64,000 nucleotides of DNA, from positions 3,338,001-3,402,000 of the forward strand of contig NZ_CP071090.1 of NCBI RefSeq assembly GCF_017301735.1, written 5' to 3'. The notes under the pieces were generated by a model, which had not been told where the DNA came from, did no database searches, and worked only from the letters and a program-made list of their open reading frames with translations. Within the stretch, counting starts at the first letter, position 1. The number at the start of each line of letters is the position of its first letter. Source of the DNA: Pyxidicoccus parkwaysis. GTDB taxonomy: Bacteria > Myxococcota > Myxococcia > Myxococcales > Myxococcaceae. A program made the position numbers and the translations under genes. Shown here one piece after another: positions 57,498-64,000 of this stretch.

Positions 57498-57787
57498 GAG
57501 CATCTCCTTTGGGTGGACTGCTCGCCCAGCCTCAGTCCGTTGCGACTCCAAGTAAATACGGGTTTCCCCTCTGTCCGGGTGCGCAACGCGTCTGTGATTG
57601 GAATGGAGTGGGGGCGGTATTTTGTACTCCCAGGATTGAACAGTTGCCTGGTCTCCCCAGGATTGAATGTGGGAGACCCACCCCTCATTTTCTAGGCTGC
57701 ACCTTGTCTTCTTGTGTCCTTAGCTGGAGATCGTCCTTCTTGAGCACCGCCCGTCAGCCCGTCCAGCCCCCTGCAGAAGGAGTGGCC
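57498..57787. other. Repeat-bearing gap between Cys-rich protein and histidine kinase
   Basis: This 290-bp gap is more AT-rich than the rest of the window. It holds two copies of CCCAGGATTGAA (57629-57640 and 57656-57667) and a perfect 8-bp inverted repeat GGTCTCCC/GGGAGACC (57650-57657, 57671-57678) followed by a short T-run. It must contain the promoters of both divergent genes. I could not assign a -35/-10 pair with confidence. Confidence 0.5.
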
Positions 57788-59293
57788 GTGCAGCCGCCCC
57801 GCCAGAGCGAGGAGCGCTACCGGCTCGCCATCCAGAGCGTGAAGGACTACGCCATCTTCCTGCTGGACACGGAGGGTCGGGTCCAGACGTGGAACTCGGG
57901 CGCCGAGGCCATCAAGGGCTACTCGCCCGGGGAGATCATCGGCCACTCCATCACCCGGTTCTACACGCCCGAGGACGTGGCGGATGGAAGGCCCCAGCGG
58001 CTCTTGGGCCTCGCCGTGCGGGACGGGCGCGTGGAGGACGAGGGCTGGCGGGTGCGCAAGGACGGCTCGCGCTTCTGGGCGGACGTGGTGATTACGGCGC
58101 TCCGGGACGAGTCCGGGAAGTTGTGTGGCTTCAGCAAGGTGACGCGGGATTTGACGGCGCAGCGCGCGGCGGCGGAGGCGCTTCGCCAGAGTGAGCTGCG
58201 CTTCCGCCTGCTCATCCAGAGCGTGAAGGACCACGCCATCTTCATGCTGGACCCGACGGGCCACGTGGCCACCTGGAATACGGGCGCCGAGCGCATCAAC
58301 GGCTACACGCCCGAGGAGATCATCGGCCAGCACTTCTCCCGGTTCTACGTCCCCGAGGAGGCGGCGAGCGGCAAGTGCGAGCGGGAGCTCGAGACTGCCG
58401 TGACCGAGGGGAAGTTCGAGGAGGAGGGCTGGCGGGTGCGCAAGGACGGCTCGCGCTTCTGGGCGAACGTCGTCATCCAGCCGATGTGGGACACCGACGG
58501 GAAGCTGCTCGGCTTCGCGAAGGTGACGCGGGATTTGACGGAGCGGCGCAACGCGGAGGCGGAGCGCCTGCGGCTCGCGCAGGCGCAGGAGGCCATCCGC
58601 CTGCGTGACGAGTTCCTCTCCATCGCCTCGCACGAATTGAAGACGCCGCTGAGCGCCATCCAGTTGCAGCTCCAGAGCCTGCTGCATGGCGGAGGCGAAG
58701 GTCTGGAGTCCCGGCTGCGCCAGAAGGTGGGGCGCGCGCTGCGCAGCGGCGGGCGGCTGGCGGAGCTGGTGGAGACACTGCTGGACGTGTCGCGCATCGC
58801 CACGGGGCGGCTCGTGTTGAGCCCCCGCCCGTTCGACCTGTCGCGCGGCGTGGAGGAGGTCGTCGAGCGCTTCCGGGAGCACGCCGAGCTGCAGGGCTGT
58901 GACGTGCACCTCCAGTTGGAGGAGTCCGTCATCGGTGAGTGGGACCCGCTGCGCGTGGAGCAGGTGGTGACCAACCTCTTCTCCAACGCGCTCAAGTACG
59001 CGGCGGGGAGCCGGGTGGATTTGGCGGTGCGCGCCGAGGGGGACAAGGCCATCCTCACGGTGTCCGACCAGGGCCCGGGGGTGCCGGAGACCGAGCGGGA
59101 GCGCATCTTCGGCCGCTTCGAGCGCGCGGTCTCCATGCGTCACTTCGGCGGGATGGGGCTGGGGCTGTACGTGGCCCGGCAGATTGTCGAGGCGCACGGG
59201 GGCACCATCGCCATCGAAGGCGTGGAGCCCCACGGGGCCCGGTTCGTCGTCACCCTTCCTCGCGCGCCGAAGCCGGCGGCGGCTCCGGGCTAG
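57788..59293 (+). CDS. PAS-PAS sensor histidine kinase
   Basis: 501 aa if started at the GTG at 57788, which has AGAAGGAG 5 nt upstream and begins VQPPRQSEERYRL just before the first PAS domain; longer starts read through the AT-rich gap. Two tandem PAS domains (about 10-130 and 135-260), each with the pattern AIFxLDxxGxVxTWNxGAExIxGYxxxEIIG and ending in FxKVTRDLT, are nearly duplicates of each other. A short coiled coil leads to HisKA (SHELKTPL, phospho-acceptor His282) and HATPase (NLFSNALKY, DQGPGVP, GMGLGLYVARQIV). No membrane segment, so cytosolic ligand or redox sensing. No response regulator is adjacent. It ends in a CTAG shared with the convergent flavoprotein gene. Confidence 0.9.
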   Translation: MQPPRQSEERYRLAIQSVKDYAIFLLDTEGRVQTWNSGAEAIKGYSPGEIIGHSITRFYTPEDVADGRPQRLLGLAVRDGRVEDEGWRVRKDGSRFWADVVITALRDESGKLCGFSKVTRDLTAQRAAAEALRQSELRFRLLIQSVKDHAIFMLDPTGHVATWNTGAERINGYTPEEIIGQHFSRFYVPEEAASGKCERELETAVTEGKFEEEGWRVRKDGSRFWANVVIQPMWDTDGKLLGFAKVTRDLTERRNAEAERLRLAQAQEAIRLRDEFLSIASHELKTPLSAIQLQLQSLLHGGGEGLESRLRQKVGRALRSGGRLAELVETLLDVSRIATGRLVLSPRPFDLSRGVEEVVERFREHAELQGCDVHLQLEESVIGEWDPLRVEQVVTNLFSNALKYAAGSRVDLAVRAEGDKAILTVSDQGPGVPETERERIFGRFERAVSMRHFGGMGLGLYVARQIVEAHGGTIAIEGVEPHGARFVVTLPRAPKPAAAPG

Positions 59294-60723
59294 ACGCCGA
59301 GCGCGTCGACCTCCTCCCTGGCTCCGAGTCCCAGGGCGTGGGCGGCTCGCGCGGCGGCGAGACCGAGGATGCCCGCGTACGTCGGGAAGGAGAGCGGGAG
59401 GCGGGCCAGCTCGGACACCTTCATGTTCGAGGCGATGACGATGGCCGCGACCTGGCAGAGGTCCACGGCCCGCTCGCCGACGACGTGGCAGCCGAGGACC
59501 TCGCGGCGAGCGCGGTGGACGACGAGCTTGCAGAACCCGGCCGGACGGCCGTCGATGATGGGGCGGGTGGACGCGTCGAACCCGGCCACCGCCACCACCA
59601 CGTCATGTCCCGCCGCTCGGGCCTGGGCTTCGGTGAGCCCCACCTGCGCATACTCGGGGTCGGTGAAGCTGCCAATCGGTGACACCGGGTTGCCGAGCTC
59701 CTCGACATCGCCGCGCACGGCGTTGGTGGCGGCGACGAACCCCGCTTGCAGGGCCTGCGGGACGAGCATCATCTGGCCCGTGATGTCTCCCGCCGCGTAG
59801 ATGCCCGGCGCGGAGGTCCGGAGGTGGGAATCGACGCGCACGAAGCCACGCGCATCGAGCTCGACTCCCGCCGCGCCCGGGTTCAGCGCCGAAGTGTCGG
59901 CGACCCACCCGACGGCGATGACGGCCAGCGAAGCCTCCGCGCTCTGGCGGACTCCATCCTTCGAGTACGTCATCCGCACTCCGCCGGGAGTCTGCTCGAA
60001 GCGCTCGATGTTGCCGAAGCCCTCGTGCACGCCGATGCCCGAGGCCCGGAACGCGGCCGCTACGGCGGCGGACACGTCGGCGTCCTCGGTGGTCAGGATG
60101 CGGTCGGCCCTCTGGAACAGGTCCACCCGCGAGCCGAACGCGCCGAAGACGGACGCCACCTGGACCCCCGTCGCTCCCGCGCCGATGACCAGCATCGACT
60201 CCGGCACCGACGTGAGCGCCCACGCATCGCTGTGGGTCTCCGTCAGCTCGGAGCCGGGGACCGCGAGCTTCCGGCTGACCCCGCCTGTGCACAGGATGAT
60301 GCGGCCTGCCCGGAGCCGGTGGCCACGCTCCGTCTCCACGCTCTTCGCATCGACGAAGCGGGCCACACCGGCATGTTCGTGAATGACGACTCCCGCGGCC
60401 TCGAGCTGGCCGCGGAGCGCGGAGTGGCTCCTGACTTCCTGCACCACCTCACCGGCCCTCGCGAGGAGCCGGCGGTAGTCCAGCGTGGGCTCGCCCACCT
60501 CGATGCCGTACGCGCCCATCTGGCGGGCCTCCCGAAGCAGCCGTGCGGCATGCGCCAGCGTGCGGACCGGGACGGGGCCGTCGTTCGCAGCCATGCCGCC
60601 GAAGGCGCCACGCGTGACGAGGGCCGTCCGTGCTCCGAGGGCACCTGCGCGGAGGGCGGCGGAGACTCCCGCCGGTCCGGCTCCAATCACCAACACGTCC
60701 AGCGCTGTGCCGGTGGCTCTCAA
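59290..60723 (-). CDS. FAD/NAD(P)H oxidoreductase of the disulfide-reductase fold, without the redox cysteines
   Basis: 477 aa. FAD-binding GAGPAGVSAALRAG near the start, NAD(P)-binding VIGAGATGVQVASVFGAFG in the middle, GIYAAGDIT for FAD, then a C-terminal dimerisation domain. The redox motif GG-x-C-x4-C of the lipoamide dehydrogenase group is replaced (GGMAANDGPVPVRTLAH; both Cys lost), and the C-terminal His-Pro-Thr reads FPT. It therefore cannot be a disulfide reductase and probably moves electrons from NAD(P)H to another acceptor. I start it at the TTG at 60723, whose last two bases overlap the TGA of the DyP gene (TTGA); no ATG or GTG fits before the FAD motif. Last gene of the DyP unit. 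Confidence 0.82.
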   Translation of the reverse strand: MRATGTALDVLVIGAGPAGVSAALRAGALGARTALVTRGAFGGMAANDGPVPVRTLAHAARLLREARQMGAYGIEVGEPTLDYRRLLARAGEVVQEVRSHSALRGQLEAAGVVIHEHAGVARFVDAKSVETERGHRLRAGRIILCTGGVSRKLAVPGSELTETHSDAWALTSVPESMLVIGAGATGVQVASVFGAFGSRVDLFQRADRILTTEDADVSAAVAAAFRASGIGVHEGFGNIERFEQTPGGVRMTYSKDGVRQSAEASLAVIAVGWVADTSALNPGAAGVELDARGFVRVDSHLRTSAPGIYAAGDITGQMMLVPQALQAGFVAATNAVRGDVEELGNPVSPIGSFTDPEYAQVGLTEAQARAAGHDVVVAVAGFDASTRPIIDGRPAGFCKLVVHRARREVLGCHVVGERAVDLCQVAAIVIASNMKVSELARLPLSFPTYAGILGLAAARAAHALGLGAREEVDALGV

Positions 60724-62054
60724 GACTCGAGCTCGGCGAGCCAGCGCAGCGCGCGGAGCCCGGGCATGAAGCAATACTCGCCACCGCGCGTGACGACGAA
60801 CTGGGAGAGGCCACGAAGTCGCTTGGGAATGTGACGTCTGGGAATGGAGAACGAGCCCGTGCCCGCGTTGGGCCCGGTGACAGGGTCCTTGGTATCGCCC
60901 AGGCCCAATGACGTACCCGCGTTCACCCATTCCGACTGCACGAACTCGAACTGCCGTCCCAGGTGGGCGCCGATGAACGCGAACATCAATCCCCGGTCGA
61001 CACCGTCATCCTCCAGCACGCCCTCGGGAAGTACCGGGCCATACGCGGTGCCCCGGCGAATCATCCGGTGCAGCCTCACGACTCCGGCCACCGGGGTGTC
61101 GCGTGGATTCATGCGCCGGATGTGGCAGCCCGCGGGCGTCTTGTAGCCGGTGGGGTCGTCCGCGTACTGGAAGGCATTGTTCCTGTCACGGTCCGCGCCC
61201 AGCGCGGCGTCGTCCGCGGCGGGGCAGAGCGCGAGCGGGGCGCCGCTTCGCCAGCGGCCCATCAGCTTGGCCGCGAGCCACTCTTCTTCGGCGGAGGACT
61301 CCGCGTTCTCCCGCAGGTACCGCCGGAAGGCCGCGACGCGCTGGTGCAGCTTGCGGAAGACCGCATACGTGCCATTGCGTCCAAGGACTTCCGGCTGGGG
61401 AACGGGGCTGATGCCTCCCATCTCATCCGGATAGCCGAGCACGAACTCACCGGGCTTGAGCGGCGGCTCGTGCGGGTTGGTGCCCGGAATGCCGCTCCCC
61501 TCTATCGCGGGATGGTTGATGCCATCCCGGAAGCCGAAGGGCTCTGTCTCGGTGGGCAGCGCGTGGCAGTCCTGTCGCCAGATAGGCGTGACACCCGGCA
61601 GCGTCTCGAAGGCCTTCCGAGCCCTCGTCAGCTCGCCGTCGAGCATCTGTCGATTCGGGCCGAGCGCCACCACGATGATGTGGACGTCCGAGGTGCCCAG
61701 CGGATGCTCCCAGTGTTCGGGGCTGCTCTCGCCGGTGTCGCCCAGCGCGCTCGCTCGGGCGGACATTCCCTGCTGGAACTCCCAGGAGAAGCTCCGCAGC
61801 GACTCTGGAGGAAGGCCCAGGGACTGAAGCCCCCAGTACGTCAGCGCCACGGACACCCAGGCGCGGCCCGCGAGCCGGTCGGGATTGGCGGCCGACGCGA
61901 CGACTTCACTGAGCCGCCCGAGCGCCTCTCGCCCGGCGGCCCGCTCGTCGACGCGCAACAGGATGTAGCTCGCGGCATAGGGCGTAGGCCGGGGACGCAC
62001 CACTCCCGCCTGAATGTCTTCCAACTCCAGCAGGCCGTCTTTGCGTCCGGGCAT
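60720..62054 (-). CDS. DyP-type heme peroxidase
   Basis: 444 aa, within the range of the longer DyP classes. GFRDG at 174-178 is the family signature with the distal Asp177, and CHIRRMNPRD carries the likely proximal heme ligand His311. N- and C-halves have the twin ferredoxin-like fold pattern. It should oxidise phenols, dyes or other large substrates with H2O2. No Tat or encapsulin-targeting tail is visible, so it may be cytosolic or act on cargo of its neighbours. It lies 9 bp after the unknown 337-aa gene and overlaps the flavoprotein gene by 4 nt, so the three are cotranslated. Confidence 0.9.
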   Translation of the reverse strand: MPGRKDGLLELEDIQAGVVRPRPTPYAASYILLRVDERAAGREALGRLSEVVASAANPDRLAGRAWVSVALTYWGLQSLGLPPESLRSFSWEFQQGMSARASALGDTGESSPEHWEHPLGTSDVHIIVVALGPNRQMLDGELTRARKAFETLPGVTPIWRQDCHALPTETEPFGFRDGINHPAIEGSGIPGTNPHEPPLKPGEFVLGYPDEMGGISPVPQPEVLGRNGTYAVFRKLHQRVAAFRRYLRENAESSAEEEWLAAKLMGRWRSGAPLALCPAADDAALGADRDRNNAFQYADDPTGYKTPAGCHIRRMNPRDTPVAGVVRLHRMIRRGTAYGPVLPEGVLEDDGVDRGLMFAFIGAHLGRQFEFVQSEWVNAGTSLGLGDTKDPVTGPNAGTGSFSIPRRHIPKRLRGLSQFVVTRGGEYCFMPGLRALRWLAELES

Positions 62055-62063
62055 GGTGCGCGC

Positions 62064-63077
62064 TCACCGGGCCAGGCAGATGTTCTTCCAGAAGCGCTCG
62101 AGGCTCTCGTCGACGCCGAACAGCGTGGAGAAGACGGTGGAGTCCACGACGAGCACATCCCCCGCGCGCTCGCCCGCGGGCGGTACCCAGACGCAGGTGT
62201 TGAACTCGCGGTTGCCGGCCGCGGTGAACGGGTGGGGTGGCCGGGTGAGGTCGATGGGCTGCCGCGCCAGGACCCTGGCCGCCTTGCCCTTCGGGTCGAG
62301 CACCTCGTAGTGCGGCAGGTGGAAGTGGAGGTTGAACGACGTCACGCCCGTCAGGTAGCCCCGCGTGTCCAAATCGCGTTGGATGGTGAGCGGCGCGATT
62401 CGCTTGCCCGAGGTCGCGGGGCGAAGGCCGAAGCGGTTCTCGACGGGAATGCCCAGGCTCCTCAGGATGGAGCGGCAGAACAGGCCGAAGCGCTGCTGCC
62501 GGGGCACCAGGGCATCGCCATGGTGGGCATACTCCATGGCGCGCTCCTCCATGTTGGAGGACGCCCCCACGTCGTGATGCGGCCCGATGACGAGACACGT
62601 GCCCTCGCGCTTGAGGAAGGCCCGCATCGCCTCGAGCTCTCCGGCCGAGGCCTCCTGCTCCGTCGCCATGTGGTCCAGGCCGAAGAGGAGCAGCGTGTCC
62701 GTGTCGCCGAGCACCCGCTCGTCGAGCGGCAGGGAGAAGCCGGCCTGGTCGACGCGCTGGAAGACGGGCACGGTGTGTCCCGTGACTTCGCCGGCCACCT
62801 GCTGGAAGCGGGTCCAGGCCCAGAAGAAGAGCTCCAGCGAGCCCGCGATTCCCTGCTGGAACCGCCGCGGGTCCGCGAAGCGGGGGTCCTCGTACTCCGG
62901 CCAGAGCACCCGGCGCACTTCCGTCATGGTCGAGAAGCGGTTGTCCATGACGGTGACGTCCCGGTTCGCCTCGCCGGGGTACGTCCAGGAGACGTAGACG
63001 CTGACCCGCCGCCGCCCGCGCTCATACTTCCGTGGCACGTGGTTCTGGTTGTATGTCCGAGCGGGTTCGGTCTGCAT
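62064..63077 (-). CDS. Unknown protein in the DyP unit
   Basis: 337 aa. I choose the ATG at 63077 because CCGGAGGA is 6 nt before it; a GTG six bases earlier abuts the Shine-Dalgarno sequence. The protein is soluble. Recognisable stretches are DTDTLLLFGLDHMATEQEASAGELEAM, then LKREGTCLVIGPHHDVG (a Rossmann-like strand-turn, as in ThuA or GATase-like folds) and FNLHFHLPHYEVLD. Histidine-rich spots (GPHHDVG, YAHHGD, HFHLPHY) could bind metal. No family recognised. Placement between the ferredoxin-like protein and DyP, with tight spacing, suggests it supplies or uses the peroxidase reaction. Confidence 0.7.
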   Translation of the reverse strand: MQTEPARTYNQNHVPRKYERGRRRVSVYVSWTYPGEANRDVTVMDNRFSTMTEVRRVLWPEYEDPRFADPRRFQQGIAGSLELFFWAWTRFQQVAGEVTGHTVPVFQRVDQAGFSLPLDERVLGDTDTLLLFGLDHMATEQEASAGELEAMRAFLKREGTCLVIGPHHDVGASSNMEERAMEYAHHGDALVPRQQRFGLFCRSILRSLGIPVENRFGLRPATSGKRIAPLTIQRDLDTRGYLTGVTSFNLHFHLPHYEVLDPKGKAARVLARQPIDLTRPPHPFTAAGNREFNTCVWVPPAGERAGDVLVVDSTVFSTLFGVDESLERFWKNICLAR

Positions 63078-63119
63078 CTTCACTCCTCCGGCCAGGAGGG
63101 CATGGCGGGGAAGGACGGC

Positions 63120-63659
63120 TCACTGGAGCTGGTCGAGCATGTCCGAGAGTGACTCTTTGACTCTCAAGGCCTTCTTGATTTCGTCAGCGGTGACGTAGGG
63201 GTACTCGCCATACTCGAGGAAGCTCGGGCATTGGTGTTCCCGCACGAAGCGGACGAAGGCTTCCGGGTTGGTCTTCCAGTCGGAGGGGAAGCCCTCCAGG
63301 TTCTCGAAGACGGTATCGACGCCGACCTTCTTGAACAGCTCCACCGCGTCCTCGGTGTATTTGTCGAAGTCGGTGTCGAAGATGCCCTGATACATGAAAC
63401 GTGTATCGTTATCGAAGAGCACCCATCTCAGGTAATGGAGCTTGAGTGGCGCGAGGGCGGTCGGGTCGCTCTCGACGGTCTTCGCCAGTTTCTGGCCATA
63501 GCCTCGGATGGCGTCCGCCCGGCCGGGCTTGACCTTGGCGATGATGGTGAAGCCATGACAGGCAGGAGTCCGGGGCCAGATGGGGCCGTATTTTCCCTTC
63601 GGCAGGGAGTCGTCCTGCTTCGGAAGCGCCATTGCCGCGGGCTTGAGTTCGCGTTCCAT
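63120..63659 (-). CDS. Conserved small protein, possible dimeric alpha-beta barrel
   Basis: 179 aa from the ATG at 63659, preceded by GGGGGGAGCAAG. It has the strand-helix-strand rhythm of ferredoxin-like alpha-beta barrels: HGFTIIAKVKPGRADAIRGYGQKLA, then LHYLRWVLFDNDTRFMYQGIFDTDFDKYTEDAVELF. Heme- and quinone-handling monooxygenases of the ABM type share this fold, as do DyP half-domains, so a link to the peroxidase is plausible but unproven. First gene of the minus-strand unit, 42 bp before the unknown 337-aa gene. Confidence 0.65.
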   Translation of the reverse strand: MERELKPAAMALPKQDDSLPKGKYGPIWPRTPACHGFTIIAKVKPGRADAIRGYGQKLAKTVESDPTALAPLKLHYLRWVLFDNDTRFMYQGIFDTDFDKYTEDAVELFKKVGVDTVFENLEGFPSDWKTNPEAFVRFVREHQCPSFLEYGEYPYVTADEIKKALRVKESLSDMLDQLQ

Positions 63660-63954
63660 GTCTTGCTCCCCCCTGTGTTTCCGGCCCGGGTTCAAGGTGA
63701 AGACGCGACTGTTGAGCGTCAACCAGCACTCTCGTCGGTCGGGCGCACAGTGCGGCTTCGAGCGGTGGCTCCCTGCCGATGTCAGGCGCCCTGGCGGGGA
63801 AGGCATGTCCGAAGGGCTCAGCGCCCGGGAGCGACGCGGGTGGGACGACAGGTACCCGGATCGTCCTGACTGGCATCAACCCATGACGTCTCCTCGCTCG
63901 TCGAGTGCAGATCCAACCTAGCGCCTGAACGCACGGTCAGTATGTTGATCCGCT
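63660..63954. other. Divergent region with the dnaE2 control site
   Basis: This 295-bp gap lies between the DyP unit (minus) and dnaE2 (plus). The only element I can support is the LexA box at 63925-63940. The rest shows no repeat, RNA gene or credible open frame; it should hold the promoter of the DyP unit near 63670-63750. Confidence 0.4.
63925..63940. promoter_or_regulatory. LexA (SOS) box upstream of dnaE2
   Basis: CTG-AACGCACGGT-CAG on the plus strand, again CTG-N10-CAG. The reverse strand plus one flanking base matches 16 of 17 positions of the Myxococcus LexA motif as I remember it. The dnaE2 GTG begins only 14 nt later, so the transcript must have a very short leader or none. Confidence 0.75.
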
Positions 63955-64000
63955 GTGGACTACGCCGAGCTCGTCTGTCGCTCCAACTTCTCGTTCCTCC
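63955..64000 (+). CDS. dnaE2: Error-prone DNA polymerase DnaE2 (partial, 5' end only)
   Basis: Only 15 codons fit in the window: VDYAELVCRSNFSFL. This is the opening of the PHP domain of C-family polymerase alpha subunits, and the sequence around ARSNFSFL is typical of DnaE2/ImuC. The start is the GTG at 63955, because an in-frame TGA stands at 63946-63948 and no ribosome site favours another codon. With ImuA and ImuB it should form the SOS mutasome. It is about 17 kb from imuAB here. Confidence 0.75.
   Translation, partial: MDYAELVCRSNFSFL

Overview
The window is high-GC DNA from a myxobacterium, most likely of the Myxococcus/Corallococcus/Pyxidicoccus group. This rests on the strong G/C bias at third codon positions, the many lipoproteins and secreted proteases, a LonV-like protease, CTG-N10-CAG SOS boxes that fit the LexA motif known from Myxococcus, and a very large NRPS/PKS locus. 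Assignments are from motif reading only; no database search was run.

Layout. 1-2512: edge genes (partial patatin-like lipoprotein, a lipoprotein of unknown role, an aldo/keto reductase). 2775-37967: three translationally coupled megasynthase genes of 1836, 3850 and 6046 aa, followed by a nitronate monooxygenase-like flavoprotein (38092-39132). 39171-45000: amidase, Lon and a von Willebrand lipoprotein. 44334-46747: SOS mutagenesis genes imuA-imuB behind a LexA box. 46831-59293: mixed envelope and housekeeping genes (FHA protein, sugar epimerase, metzincin protease, ABC-F ATPase, SPFH/NfeD pair, hydrolase, PAS-PAS histidine kinase). 59290-63659: a four-gene minus-strand unit around a DyP-type peroxidase. 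63955-64000: the first codons of an error-prone DNA polymerase (DnaE2), again behind a LexA box.

The megasynthase line reads FAAL-T-C-A-T / KS-AT-T-C-[pseudo-A with embedded luciferase-like monooxygenase]-C-A-T-E / C-A-T-E-C-A-T-C-A-T-C-A-T-C-A-T-TE. It should build an N-acylated peptide: fatty acid, one amino acid, one malonate extension that is not ketoreduced, oxidation by the nested monooxygenase, then six amino acids. Binding-pocket residues predict Glu, an aromatic residue and Ser for the last three. Two earlier modules have nearly identical A domains and so should add the same, unassigned residue; the modules at positions 2 and 3 of this six-residue stretch (after the malonate) have or lack E domains as given in the entries. 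The most unusual feature is the flavin monooxygenase buried in an adenylation domain that has lost its catalytic motifs, with no carrier domain after it. The SOS mutasome is split: imuAB and dnaE2 lie about 17 kb apart, each with its own LexA box.
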